A stretch of 5,941 nt of DNA, taken from an uncultured Gammaproteobacteria bacterium. Lineage in GTDB: Bacteria; Pseudomonadota; Gammaproteobacteria; Coxiellales; Coxiellaceae. Below, in pieces: positions 1 to 5,941 of this stretch. Positions within the stretch are counted from its first letter, which is position 1, and each line of letters opens with the position of its first letter. The notes under the pieces are model-generated. The model was not told the DNA's origin. It searched no databases and was given only the letters and a program-made list of their open reading frames with translations. The stretch covers positions 1 to 5,941 of the forward strand of contig CAIQCE010000328.1 in NCBI GenBank assembly GCA_903870185.1. Reading direction: 5' to 3'. Position numbers and translations under genes: made by a program.

Positions 1-1602
1 GACCCTACGGAGTCCAAAGGAGTCGTGGAGTATCATAAGCCGGTGATTGTGGAGAGAAAGCCCAGCTTGAGCTCACCTCCTCCTAAACTAAGTTCTTTTA
101 CTGCGACGGGATTGCCCGATTTATCTTTGTTAGATGTACCCACTCATTCAGATGCTCCTGCTTATTCAACGGAACAATTAGAAATTCGTTCACGAGAAGT
201 GGAATCTAAATTCGCTGATTTCAATGTAAATGTTCGGGTAGTAGCGGTTCATCCAGGCCCTGTGGTAACGCGATTTGAATTGGATCTTGCGGCGGGTACT
301 AAAGTCAGCAAAATTACAGGGCTTGCTAAAGATTTAGCTCGATCACTTTCAGTCGTTAGTGTTCGAGTGGTTGAAGTCATTCCTGGAAAATCTGTAATCG
401 GATTAGAGTTGCCTAATGAGCAGCGAGAAGTCGTAGGCTTAAGGGATATTTTAGACTCAAAGGAATATGCGAATTCTCATTCAGCTTTGACCTTGGGTTT
501 AGGTAAAGATATTGCAGGCCAACCTGTGGTAGTAGATTTAGCAAAAATGCCTCATCTTCTAGTGGCGGGTACTACAGGTTCTGGAAAATCAGTTGGCTTG
601 AACGCGATGCTCTTAAGTTTGCTTTATAAGTCCACACCGAAAGATCTCAGGATGATTATGATCGATCCTAAGATGTTGGAGCTTGCGATTTATGAGGGGA
701 TTCCTCATCTATTAGTGCCAGTCGTCACCGATATGAAAGATGCCGCGAGTGCTTTGAGATGGTGTGTCGTCGAAATGGAGCGACGCTATAAAATTATGGC
801 CACTGTGGGTGTTCGTAATTTAGCAGGCTTTAATCAAAAAATTAAAGAAGCAAATGCTAAAGGCACTCCCATACCAGATCCTTTTATGCCGACATTGACA
901 GATGAAGGTTCTAAACCTTCGGTGTTAGAAGAATTACCTCAGATTGTCGTATTAGCTGATGAGTTTGCTGACATGATGGTCGTAGTGGGTAAAAAAGTAG
1001 AGACCTTGATTGCTCGATTAGCTCAGAAGGCCAGAGCGGCAGGTATCCATTTAATTTTTGCGACTCAAAGACCTTCGGTCGATGTAATCACAGGATTGAT
1101 CAAAGCCAATATCCCCACTCGAATTGCTTTCCAAGTCTCCTCTAGAATTGATTCACGTACGATCTTAGATCAGCAGGGTGCTGAACAATTATTGGGTTAT
1201 GGTGATATGTTGTATTTAGCGCCAGGAACAGGGGTTCCAGTTCGAGTTCACGGGGCTTATGTGAGTGATGATGAAGTTCATCGAGTGGTGGATTATTTAA
1301 AACAAACTGGGGCGCCTCAGTATATTGAATCGATATTAGATGAGGATTTCAGCGGGGATCTCAATGGAACAGAGGGTGAAAACAATTACGGAAATGCGGA
1401 GCAAGATCCACTTTATGATCAAGCCGTGGAACAAGTGATACAGTCACAACGAGTTTCGATTTCAAGTATTCAGAGACGATTTAAAATTGGCTATAATCGA
1501 GCGGCTTGTATCGTAGATGCGATGCAAGCGGCTGGCGTAGTCAGTGCACCCTCTGATGGTAGTGGGGCGCGTGAAGTGTTAGTGCCATCTTCTGAGAATT
1601 AG
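1..1602 (+). CDS. ftsK: DNA translocase FtsK, C-terminal part (5' end outside window)
   Basis: FtsK is a septum-anchored hexameric ATPase that pumps chromosomal DNA and activates XerCD recombination at dif to resolve dimers. The frame is open from base 1, so the GTG at 25 is an internal valine and the membrane N-terminus lies upstream. In codons counted from base 1, a Pro/Ser-rich linker stub leads into the alpha domain (about 55-140). The RecA-like beta motor follows, with Walker A GTTGSGKS (190-197), IDPKMLELAIYEGIPHLL (221-238), Walker B with D320/E321 in LADEFADMM, and ATQRPS (354-359). A short acidic linker (about 445-468) leads to a winged-helix gamma domain (469 to the end, from DPLYDQAVEQV through IGYNRAA to REVLVP). 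Motor and gamma closely match E. coli FtsK. In gamma, the residue matching E. coli R1300 is Cys (codon 503) and that matching E1303 is Asp (codon 506). The stop lies 10 nt before lolA. Confidence 0.97.
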   Translation, partial: DPTESKGVVEYHKPVIVERKPSLSSPPPKLSSFTATGLPDLSLLDVPTHSDAPAYSTEQLEIRSREVESKFADFNVNVRVVAVHPGPVVTRFELDLAAGTKVSKITGLAKDLARSLSVVSVRVVEVIPGKSVIGLELPNEQREVVGLRDILDSKEYANSHSALTLGLGKDIAGQPVVVDLAKMPHLLVAGTTGSGKSVGLNAMLLSLLYKSTPKDLRMIMIDPKMLELAIYEGIPHLLVPVVTDMKDAASALRWCVVEMERRYKIMATVGVRNLAGFNQKIKEANAKGTPIPDPFMPTLTDEGSKPSVLEELPQIVVLADEFADMMVVVGKKVETLIARLAQKARAAGIHLIFATQRPSVDVITGLIKANIPTRIAFQVSSRIDSRTILDQQGAEQLLGYGDMLYLAPGTGVPVRVHGAYVSDDEVHRVVDYLKQTGAPQYIESILDEDFSGDLNGTEGENNYGNAEQDPLYDQAVEQVIQSQRVSISSIQRRFKIGYNRAACIVDAMQAAGVVSAPSDGSGAREVLVPSSEN

Positions 1603-1612
1603 GATCACTGTA

Positions 1613-2233
1613 ATGATTAAACAGCTTATCGGCTTGGGTATTGCTCTATGGCTTGTCGTATCGATAGCGGCATTTGCATCACCTTCTCCTGTAGATGAAT
1701 TGAGTCAGCTTTTGGCTACATTAAATAACTTTAGTGCTAATTTTAAAGAAGAAACGTACAACACCCATCAGACTTTGATGCAAACGAGTCATGGTACGGT
1801 AAAGTTGCAGAGACCCGGTCATTTCAAATGGGAAACTTTAGAGCCGACTCATCAACTATTGATTACGAATGGGCGTGATTTGTGGATTTATGATGTGGAT
1901 TTGGCTCAGGTCACTCAAGATCATGTTCAAGATCAAGGCAATTTAAGTCCCGCTCAACTCTTGAGCGGTAGTACACAATCTCTGGAAAAGCAATTTACAA
2001 TAACAGCAGAAACTAAATCTCAATATTTGTTAATCCCTAAAGATAAAGAATCAGAATTCAAATGGATTCGATTTATTTTTAAAAATCGTCAATTACAAAG
2101 TATGCAGTTTGAAAATCAATTGGGTGAGAAAAATATTTTTAGATTTATTTCCATTCGAAATGATATTCATTTTAAAGGCTCTGAATTTGAGTTTAAGCCA
2201 CCTCATGGTGTCGATGTATTGGTGAATTCATGA
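1613..2233 (+). CDS. lolA: Outer-membrane lipoprotein carrier protein LolA
   Basis: LolA is the periplasmic chaperone that takes mature lipoproteins from the LolCDE transporter and hands them to LolB at the outer membrane. The 206-residue product fits the family length. It starts with a Sec signal peptide: K3, a hydrophobic core at about 5-20, and a likely signal peptidase I site after A20-F21-A22. The mature part has the LolA pattern: VDELSQLLATLNNFSANFKE (27-46), QRPGHFKWE (66-74), LLITNGRDLWIYD (82-94), LSPAQLLSG (111-119) and the C-terminal strand FKPPHGVDV (194-202). R67 in the RPxxFxW motif matches the arginine known in E. coli LolA (mature R43) to matter for lipoprotein transfer. The ATG is preceded by AGGA (1601-1604) at 8-nt spacing, which overlaps the ftsK stop. 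The family call rests on these motifs, on the fold-defining length and on the strongly conserved position between ftsK and rarA. Confidence 0.95.
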   Translation: MIKQLIGLGIALWLVVSIAAFASPSPVDELSQLLATLNNFSANFKEETYNTHQTLMQTSHGTVKLQRPGHFKWETLEPTHQLLITNGRDLWIYDVDLAQVTQDHVQDQGNLSPAQLLSGSTQSLEKQFTITAETKSQYLLIPKDKESEFKWIRFIFKNRQLQSMQFENQLGEKNIFRFISIRNDIHFKGSEFEFKPPHGVDVLVNS

Positions 2234-3534
2234 GTGTTGATACTAGGCCGCTTGCGAGCCGAATGCGCCCACGAACTATTGAAGAATACGTGGGCCAGTC
2301 TCATTTATTAGCAGAATCCAAGCCGTTACGTTTAGCGATCAAAGAAAAGCGCCCACATTCGATGATTTTATGGGGGCCTCCTGGAGTAGGCAAAACAACG
2401 CTTGCTCATGTATTAGCTTCTTCATTTGATGCGGAGGTTGAGCAAATTTCAGCTGTCTTAGCGGGGGTGAAAGAAATCCGTGAAATTGTTCAGAAGGCTC
2501 AGGAAGCTAAAAAATCAGGCCTTAGAACTTTACTGTTTGTAGATGAAGTACATCGCTTCAATAAAGCCCAACAAGATGCCTTTTTACCTCATGTGGAATC
2601 CGGGACATTAATTTTAATTGGTGCAACCACTGAAAACCCTTCGTTTGCTTTAAACAATGCTTTGCTTTCGCGTACTCGAGTGTATGTGTTAAAGCCTTTG
2701 ACTACAGCTGAAATTTTAAAAGTGATGCAGTCGGCTCTTGAAGACCAAGAGCGAGGTTTGGGTGCATTTAATTTAGAGTTAAATGAAAGCCAACTTATAA
2801 AAATTGCAGAGTTTGCAGATGGTGATGCTCGAAAAGCTTTGAATGTGCTAGAAGTGATCTCCGATTTTAGAGAAGAAAATGAAAATTCAGTGACTATTTC
2901 CGATGAGGTTTTAGAACAGGTTTTAAGTTCAGATGTTCGTCGATTCGATAAACACAGTGATATTTTTTATGAGCAGATCTCAGCTTTGCATAAATCGGTT
3001 AGAGGTTCTGATCCAGATGCTGCCTTATATTGGATGTTGCGGATGTTGGATGGGGGCTGTGACCCCAATTATTTAGGACGAAGAATTTTAAGAATGGCGA
3101 CAGAAGAGATTGGTAATGCGGATCCTAGGGCTCTGCATTTGGCTTTGGATGCCTGGCAAACTTATGAACGATTGGGCAGTCCTGAAGGAGAATTAGCTTT
3201 GGCACAAGCGGTTATCTATTTAGCCTCTGCCGCCAAGAGTAATGCAGTTTATAAGGCTTATAATGCAGCAAAGGCCGATATTCAATCCATGCCAAGTCTT
3301 GAGGTTCCTATGCATCTTAGGAATGCCCCCACAACATTGATGAAAGGACTGGATTATGGGAAAGGCTATCGTTATGCTCACGATGAAGAAAATGCCTTTG
3401 CCAAAGGGGAGAAATATTTTCCGGATCAGATGGAACCAAAGCAATATTATCAACCGGTGGGTCGGGGTTTAGAAATTCAAATTAAAGAAAAATTAAATCA
3501 GTTAAGAGAGCTCAATAAGGAAAAAATATGTTAG
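2230..3534 (+). CDS. rarA: Replication-associated recombination protein RarA (MgsA), AAA+ ATPase
   Basis: RarA, also called MgsA, is the bacterial relative of yeast Mgs1 and human WRNIP1. It is a tetrameric clamp-loader-like ATPase acting at stalled forks and DNA ends, in contact with SSB. The 434-residue product is near E. coli length (447). The AAA+ module shows PLASRMRPRTIEEYVGQ (7-23), Walker A GPPGVGKTT (49-57), Walker B LLFVDEVHRF (101-110), sensor 1 GATTEN (131-136), the arginine-finger region LLSR (145-148) and sensor 2 GDARKALN (198-205, R201). The MgsA C-terminal tetramerisation region follows from about 240 (YEQISALHKSVRGSDPDAA, then GCDPNYLGRRILRMATEEIG), ending in LDYGKGYRYAHD and PVGRGLE. 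The start ATG overlaps the lolA stop as ATGA, with a weak GGTGA (2221-2225) just ahead, which suggests translational coupling. All key ATPase residues are present and nothing points to damage. Confidence 0.98.
   Translation: MSVDTRPLASRMRPRTIEEYVGQSHLLAESKPLRLAIKEKRPHSMILWGPPGVGKTTLAHVLASSFDAEVEQISAVLAGVKEIREIVQKAQEAKKSGLRTLLFVDEVHRFNKAQQDAFLPHVESGTLILIGATTENPSFALNNALLSRTRVYVLKPLTTAEILKVMQSALEDQERGLGAFNLELNESQLIKIAEFADGDARKALNVLEVISDFREENENSVTISDEVLEQVLSSDVRRFDKHSDIFYEQISALHKSVRGSDPDAALYWMLRMLDGGCDPNYLGRRILRMATEEIGNADPRALHLALDAWQTYERLGSPEGELALAQAVIYLASAAKSNAVYKAYNAAKADIQSMPSLEVPMHLRNAPTTLMKGLDYGKGYRYAHDEENAFAKGEKYFPDQMEPKQYYQPVGRGLEIQIKEKLNQLRELNKEKIC
3517..3521 (+). promoter_or_regulatory. 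Ribosome binding site of serS
   Basis: AAGGA lies 6 nt before the ATG at 3528, inside the last codons of rarA. It supports this start even though the start falls within rarA and the two genes overlap by 7 nt. Confidence 0.75.
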
Positions 3535-4796
3535 ATCCTAAATTATTAAGAAGTCATTTAGATGAAGTCATTCAAGGCCTTGGCCGACGAGGGTTTGAAT
3601 TAGAAGCGGGGCGATATTTAGAGCTAGAAGAGAAGCGTAAAAATCTTCAGGACCTTACTCAGCAGCTTCAAAATCAGCGCAATCAGGCTTCTAAAGCAAT
3701 TGGAATTGCGAAGTCCAAAGGAGAGGATGCTTCTGAAGTTATGAGGCAAGTCAGTTTAATAGGCGATGAATTAAAGAATTGTGAAACCGAGCTTCAAAGT
3801 ATTTTAGATCAGCTTGAAGAATTTCAATTAACGCTGCCTAATTTATTACATCATACAGTTCCCGATGGGAAATCTGAGGCTGATAATAAAGAAATCCGAC
3901 GATGGGGCGAACCTCCGAAATTTGATTTCCAAGTTAAGGATCATATTGAACTAGGAGAACGTGATGGTTTAATGGATTTTGAAGCCGCATCTAAAATTTC
4001 AGGGGCACGATTTGTTGTCCTTCAGGGTCCTTTGGCTCGATTGCAAAGAGCTCTCGCTCAATTTATGTTGGATCTCCATACACAAGAGCATGGTTATCAA
4101 GAAGTTTATGTACCTTATATGGTTCGGAGTCCAGCCCTCTATGGAACGACTCAATTGCCCAAATTTAAAGAGGATTTATTCAGCATAGCGGGAGAGTATG
4201 ATTTAACGTTGATTCCGACTGCTGAAGTCCCCGTGACTAATTTAGTTCGGGAATCTGTGATTGATGTGGATCAATTGCCTATTAAACGTGTCGCACTGAC
4301 TCCATGTTTTAGAAGTGAGGCTGGGTCTTATGGAAAAGATACGCGGGGAATGATTCGTCAGCATCAATTTGAAAAGGTAGAGCTCGTACAAGTCGTTCAG
4401 CCTGAGGATTCCTATCAGGCCTTAGAAGAGCTCACCCAAAATGCTGAAAAGGTTCTGCAGCTATTAAAATTGCCTTATCGGGTCTTGGCTTTATGTGCAG
4501 GAGATGTGAGTTTTGGAGCAGCTAAGACTTATGACTTGGAAGTTTGGTTGCCGGGGCAGAATGCCTATCGGGAAATCTCCTCTTGCAGCAACTTTGAAAG
4601 TTTTCAGGCTCGCCGTATGCAGGCCCGTTATAAGAGAGGAGTGGAAAAACCAGAGCTGGTGCACACTTTGAATGGTTCTGGCCTTGCAGTAGGCCGTACA
4701 TTAGTGGCAGTAATGGAAAATTATCAAGAAGTGGATGGACGTATTCGAGTTCCAGAGGTCTTGCTGAAGTATATGGGTGGTGTTGAAGTCCTATAA
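3528..4796 (+). CDS. serS: Serine--tRNA ligase (seryl-tRNA synthetase)
   Basis: SerRS charges tRNA-Ser, and also tRNA-Sec where present, with serine via seryl-adenylate in the cytoplasm. The 422-residue product is close to E. coli SerS (430). Its N-terminus, MLDPKLLRSHLDEVIQGLGRRG-like, opens the antiparallel coiled-coil arm that grips the long variable arm of tRNA-Ser (about 27-100, rich in Glu, Lys, Gln and Leu). The class II catalytic core follows: HIELGERDGLMDFEAASKISG (139-159), the serine-site loop TAEVPVTN (231-238), motif 2 from TPCFRSEAGSYGKDTRG (258-274) to QFEKVEL (280-286), GAAKTYDLEVW (330-340), REISSCSNFESFQARRMQAR (348-367) and motif 3 LNGSGLAVGRTLVAVMENYQ (381-400, with R390). 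All catalytic motifs are intact. The start overlaps the rarA stop by 7 nt (ATGTTAG) and AAGGA precedes it at 6 nt. It is the last gene of the cluster, and a hairpin begins on the final base of its stop codon. Confidence 0.98.
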   Translation: MLDPKLLRSHLDEVIQGLGRRGFELEAGRYLELEEKRKNLQDLTQQLQNQRNQASKAIGIAKSKGEDASEVMRQVSLIGDELKNCETELQSILDQLEEFQLTLPNLLHHTVPDGKSEADNKEIRRWGEPPKFDFQVKDHIELGERDGLMDFEAASKISGARFVVLQGPLARLQRALAQFMLDLHTQEHGYQEVYVPYMVRSPALYGTTQLPKFKEDLFSIAGEYDLTLIPTAEVPVTNLVRESVIDVDQLPIKRVALTPCFRSEAGSYGKDTRGMIRQHQFEKVELVQVVQPEDSYQALEELTQNAEKVLQLLKLPYRVLALCAGDVSFGAAKTYDLEVWLPGQNAYREISSCSNFESFQARRMQARYKRGVEKPELVHTLNGSGLAVGRTLVAVMENYQEVDGRIRVPEVLLKYMGGVEVL

Positions 4797-4844
4797 AGAG
4801 CACCTCTATAAGGGGTTGAAACTGACCACTTATAGAGGGCTCTT
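4796..4844. terminator. Long imperfect hairpin between convergent genes, probable terminator
   Basis: The left arm (4796-4815) and right arm (4826-4844) pair in about 18 bp: six pairs AAGAGC/GCTCTT, one bulged A at 4802, ten pairs CCTCTATAAG/CTTATAGAGG, one G-A mismatch and two more G-C pairs. The loop is 10 nt (4816-4825). It starts on the last base of the serS stop codon and lies 44 nt beyond the stop of the minus-strand small gene. The T-rich tail is weak on both sides: AATTCCTTT on the + strand, and CTCTTTAT, partly within the stem, on the minus strand. A shared terminator for both convergent units is the simplest reading. Protection of mRNA 3' ends is an alternative role. Confidence 0.7.
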
Positions 4845-4888
4845 AATTCCTTTGGTGAGTAAACAAAAGGTCATTATGTCTCCATGAG

Positions 4889-5032
4889 TTAGTTAATTTG
4901 AATGTAGTAACTAGGTCTAAGAGAAGCTTGTTGCTGTAACGGATTATTGTAATTATCCCACATCAATATCAGACTAAAATAACCCAGTGCGGCAAGACCA
5001 AGTACAAAGCCACTCAATAGTATATTTTTCAT
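4889..5032 (-). CDS. Small single-pass membrane protein, 47 aa, unknown function
   Basis: This short gene starts with ATG at 5032-5030 and ends with TAA at 4891-4889. Its product begins MKNILLSGFVLGLAALG and continues YFSLILMWDNYNN, PLQQQASLRPSYYIQIN. Residues 4-25 are one uninterrupted hydrophobic stretch, after a lysine at position 2, so the likely topology is one transmembrane helix. An uncleaved or poorly cleaved signal peptide is the alternative. The remaining 22 residues are polar, rich in Asn, Gln and Tyr, and carry only one Asp and one Arg. AGGAG sits 8 nt before the ATG, which strongly supports translation. The gene faces serS tail to tail across the hairpin, in a gap that would otherwise be empty. 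I do not recognise a family. Small envelope proteins of this size often modulate a membrane partner, but nothing in the sequence names one here. Confidence 0.72.
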   Translation of the reverse strand: MKNILLSGFVLGLAALGYFSLILMWDNYNNPLQQQASLRPSYYIQIN

Positions 5033-5350
5033 TGTCAGTACTCCTATTATCATTAATTTCTATGTAGAGCGCACGAATTTTAATTTGCTTTAACTTACAA
5101 CTCAGGCTAACTCTGCGGATAATTAGGCTCTTTTTTGCGAATACTCACAAGAATGCAAGCTTAGGTAAAAAAACGATATCATCTAGAATTTTTACGGTAA
5201 GCCAAATTAAAAATTATTAATGATCAATGGACTGCAAATTTAATGGCGGAGTGATTAATAGCGAAATATAGAAAGGATTGCATCAACTATGGCAAATATC
5301 CTACAAGTAATATGGCATTTTTCGCAGGGATAAATCTAACAATCGGTTTG
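5033..5350. other. AT-rich intergenic stretch without a convincing gene
   Basis: This 318-nt gap separates the transpeptidase-like gene from the small membrane-protein gene on the minus strand. Apart from the AGGAG at 5041-5045 it holds no reading frame I would defend: the best minus-strand frames are 19 codons and lack a ribosome site, and a + strand frame at 5289-5333 has 14 codons. It probably contains the promoter of the small gene. A minus-strand TTGCCA (5294-5289) with TATATT 19 nt further on is the nearest sigma-70 resemblance, but the spacing is long. No strong terminator for the upstream gene is visible, so read-through into the small gene is possible. Confidence 0.5.
5041..5045 (-). 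promoter_or_regulatory. Ribosome binding site of the 47-aa membrane protein gene
   Basis: Read on the minus strand, AGGAG lies 8 nt upstream of the ATG at 5032. It is the best Shine-Dalgarno match in the right-hand part of the window and the main reason to accept this small gene and this start. Confidence 0.7.
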
Positions 5351-5941
5351 TTATAGCTTGCATTGTTGGAGAAAGGGATCTTGCTTATTCATAGGAGCAT
5401 ATGCATAGATTAAACTGCCGCCTTTAATCGTATTGATTACAGCATTAGCTTTGCTAGGATTAACAGCTAAGCAACCCCAGCTACGGCCTAGGCAGTGGCT
5501 TTTAGGGTTCACGTAAGGGGCTGAATGAAGAACAATTTTCCGTTCTCGAGCTTTATCATTAAGCCCAGGGTCTAAGCCGTCTAATGAAAGAGAATAGCCA
5601 TGCTTGCCTCTATAGGTCTCAGCAGTGAGGTAGGCTCCTAAGCTAGTGGCAAGACTTCCAGGTTGATTGGAGAAATGGGTTGCATAGAGGCTTCCGCTAT
5701 TTTTACCATGAGCGACTAATAGGTGATACAAAACCTTATGTTTCCTCATATCGATGATCCAAAGTCTTTCTTCGGTAGAGGGTAGGGAGTAATCAACGAT
5801 ACTTAATACGGGATTTTTAATTTGTCCACTTCGATCAGCACATTCATAGGCATCAAAAGCCATCTTTAAAACTTTAGGTGTTATATCTGGGATATTTATA
5901 GCAGGCGTATCGAGACTATACGCAGGAATAGTAGAAAGGCC
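5351..5941 (-). CDS. YkuD_2-family murein L,D-transpeptidase-like protein (N-terminus outside window)
   Basis: The product resembles the 'murein L,D-transpeptidase catalytic domain' family (YkuD_2), cysteine enzymes thought to act on peptidoglycan peptides in the periplasm. The frame is open to base 5941, giving 196 residues; the ATG at 5863 is probably internal, because family-like sequence (ending ITPKVLK) precedes it. Counting from that Met, family hallmarks are KNPVLSIVDYSLPSTEERLW (16-35), LLVAHGKNSG (48-57), FSNQPGSLATSLGAYLT (64-80), ETYRGKHGYSLSLDGLDPG (82-100), the putative catalytic His in VLHSAPYV (H113) and the putative nucleophile in GRSWGC (C131). Fourteen residues separate H113 from S128, within the usual HX14-17[S/T]xGC spacing, and Trp replaces the His of classic YkuD enzymes. 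A signal peptide would be expected beyond the edge. The specific substrate, and whether the enzyme is active, cannot be read from the sequence. Confidence 0.88.
   Translation of the reverse strand, partial: GLSTIPAYSLDTPAINIPDITPKVLKMAFDAYECADRSGQIKNPVLSIVDYSLPSTEERLWIIDMRKHKVLYHLLVAHGKNSGSLYATHFSNQPGSLATSLGAYLTAETYRGKHGYSLSLDGLDPGLNDKARERKIVLHSAPYVNPKSHCLGRSWGCLAVNPSKANAVINTIKGGSLIYAYAPMNKQDPFLQQCKL

Noticed and set aside
25..27. GTG as a possible start codon for the ftsK reading frame
   Set aside because: The same frame is open back to base 1, no ribosome site fits well, and FtsK proteins need an N-terminal membrane domain, so this is an internal valine of a gene cut by the window edge.
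3220..3453. 77-codon frame antisense to rarA
   Set aside because: It lies wholly inside an intact, motif-rich gene, has no recognisable protein features and looks like a chance frame.
3979..4188. 69-codon + strand frame inside serS in another frame
   Set aside because: It is a shadow of the conserved serS catalytic region with no supporting signal.
4522..4803. 93-codon frame antisense to the end of serS
   Set aside because: It mirrors the conserved motif 3 region of serS and runs into the hairpin; no ribosome site or protein family is visible.
5047..5052. GATAAT as a -10 box for the small membrane-protein gene (minus strand)
   Set aside because: Transcription would start at about the ribosome site, and no -35 match lies at the proper distance.
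5289..5333. 14-codon + strand frame (MANILQVIWHFSQG) considered as a leader peptide
   Set aside because: AGGA lies 11 nt upstream, but no gene follows on the + strand that such a leader could control.
5337..5353. Inverted repeat TAACAA-TCGGT-TTGTTA at the stop of the transpeptidase-like gene, considered as a terminator
   Set aside because: The stem is only 6 bp and AT-rich and no T tract follows on the minus strand, so it is unlikely to terminate transcription by itself.
5780..5787. Perfect KOPS match GGGTAGGG on the + strand inside the transpeptidase-like gene
   Set aside because: About one match or fewer is expected by chance on both strands of a window this size, and the bases encode conserved residues (SLPS) of the protein. 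A genome-wide skew test would be needed.

Overview
The window reads as chromosomal DNA of an AT-leaning gammaproteobacterium. The order ftsK-lolA-rarA-serS on one strand is the classic gammaproteobacterial arrangement, as in E. coli, and all four proteins align by eye with the E. coli versions over long motifs. The low-GC codon use and the neighbouring YkuD_2-type peptidoglycan enzyme would fit a Legionellales-like host, but that placement is a guess.

Bases 1-4796 (+ strand) form a very compact housekeeping cluster: the 3' part of ftsK (chromosome translocase, cut by the left edge), lolA (periplasmic lipoprotein carrier), rarA (replication-fork AAA+ ATPase) and serS (seryl-tRNA synthetase). 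The gaps are +10 nt, a 4-nt overlap (ATGA) and a 7-nt overlap, so the genes are probably co-transcribed and partly translationally coupled. A long imperfect hairpin (4796-4844), starting on the last base of the serS stop codon, closes the cluster.

Bases 4845-5941 are read on the minus strand. A 47-codon gene at 4889-5032 has a good Shine-Dalgarno site and encodes a one-pass membrane peptide of unknown function. It is followed upstream by 318 nt with no convincing gene. A YkuD_2-family L,D-transpeptidase-like protein (5351-5941) then runs off the right edge. The minus-strand genes converge on serS, with the hairpin between them.

Functionally, the + strand cluster joins chromosome segregation, envelope lipoprotein traffic, fork repair and translation, all growth-linked. 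The minus-strand side concerns the envelope. I see no mobile element, CRISPR array, tRNA or rRNA. The points most worth a second look are the small membrane protein and an Arg-to-Cys change at a DNA-reading position of the FtsK gamma domain. I found no sign of a large undescribed system here.
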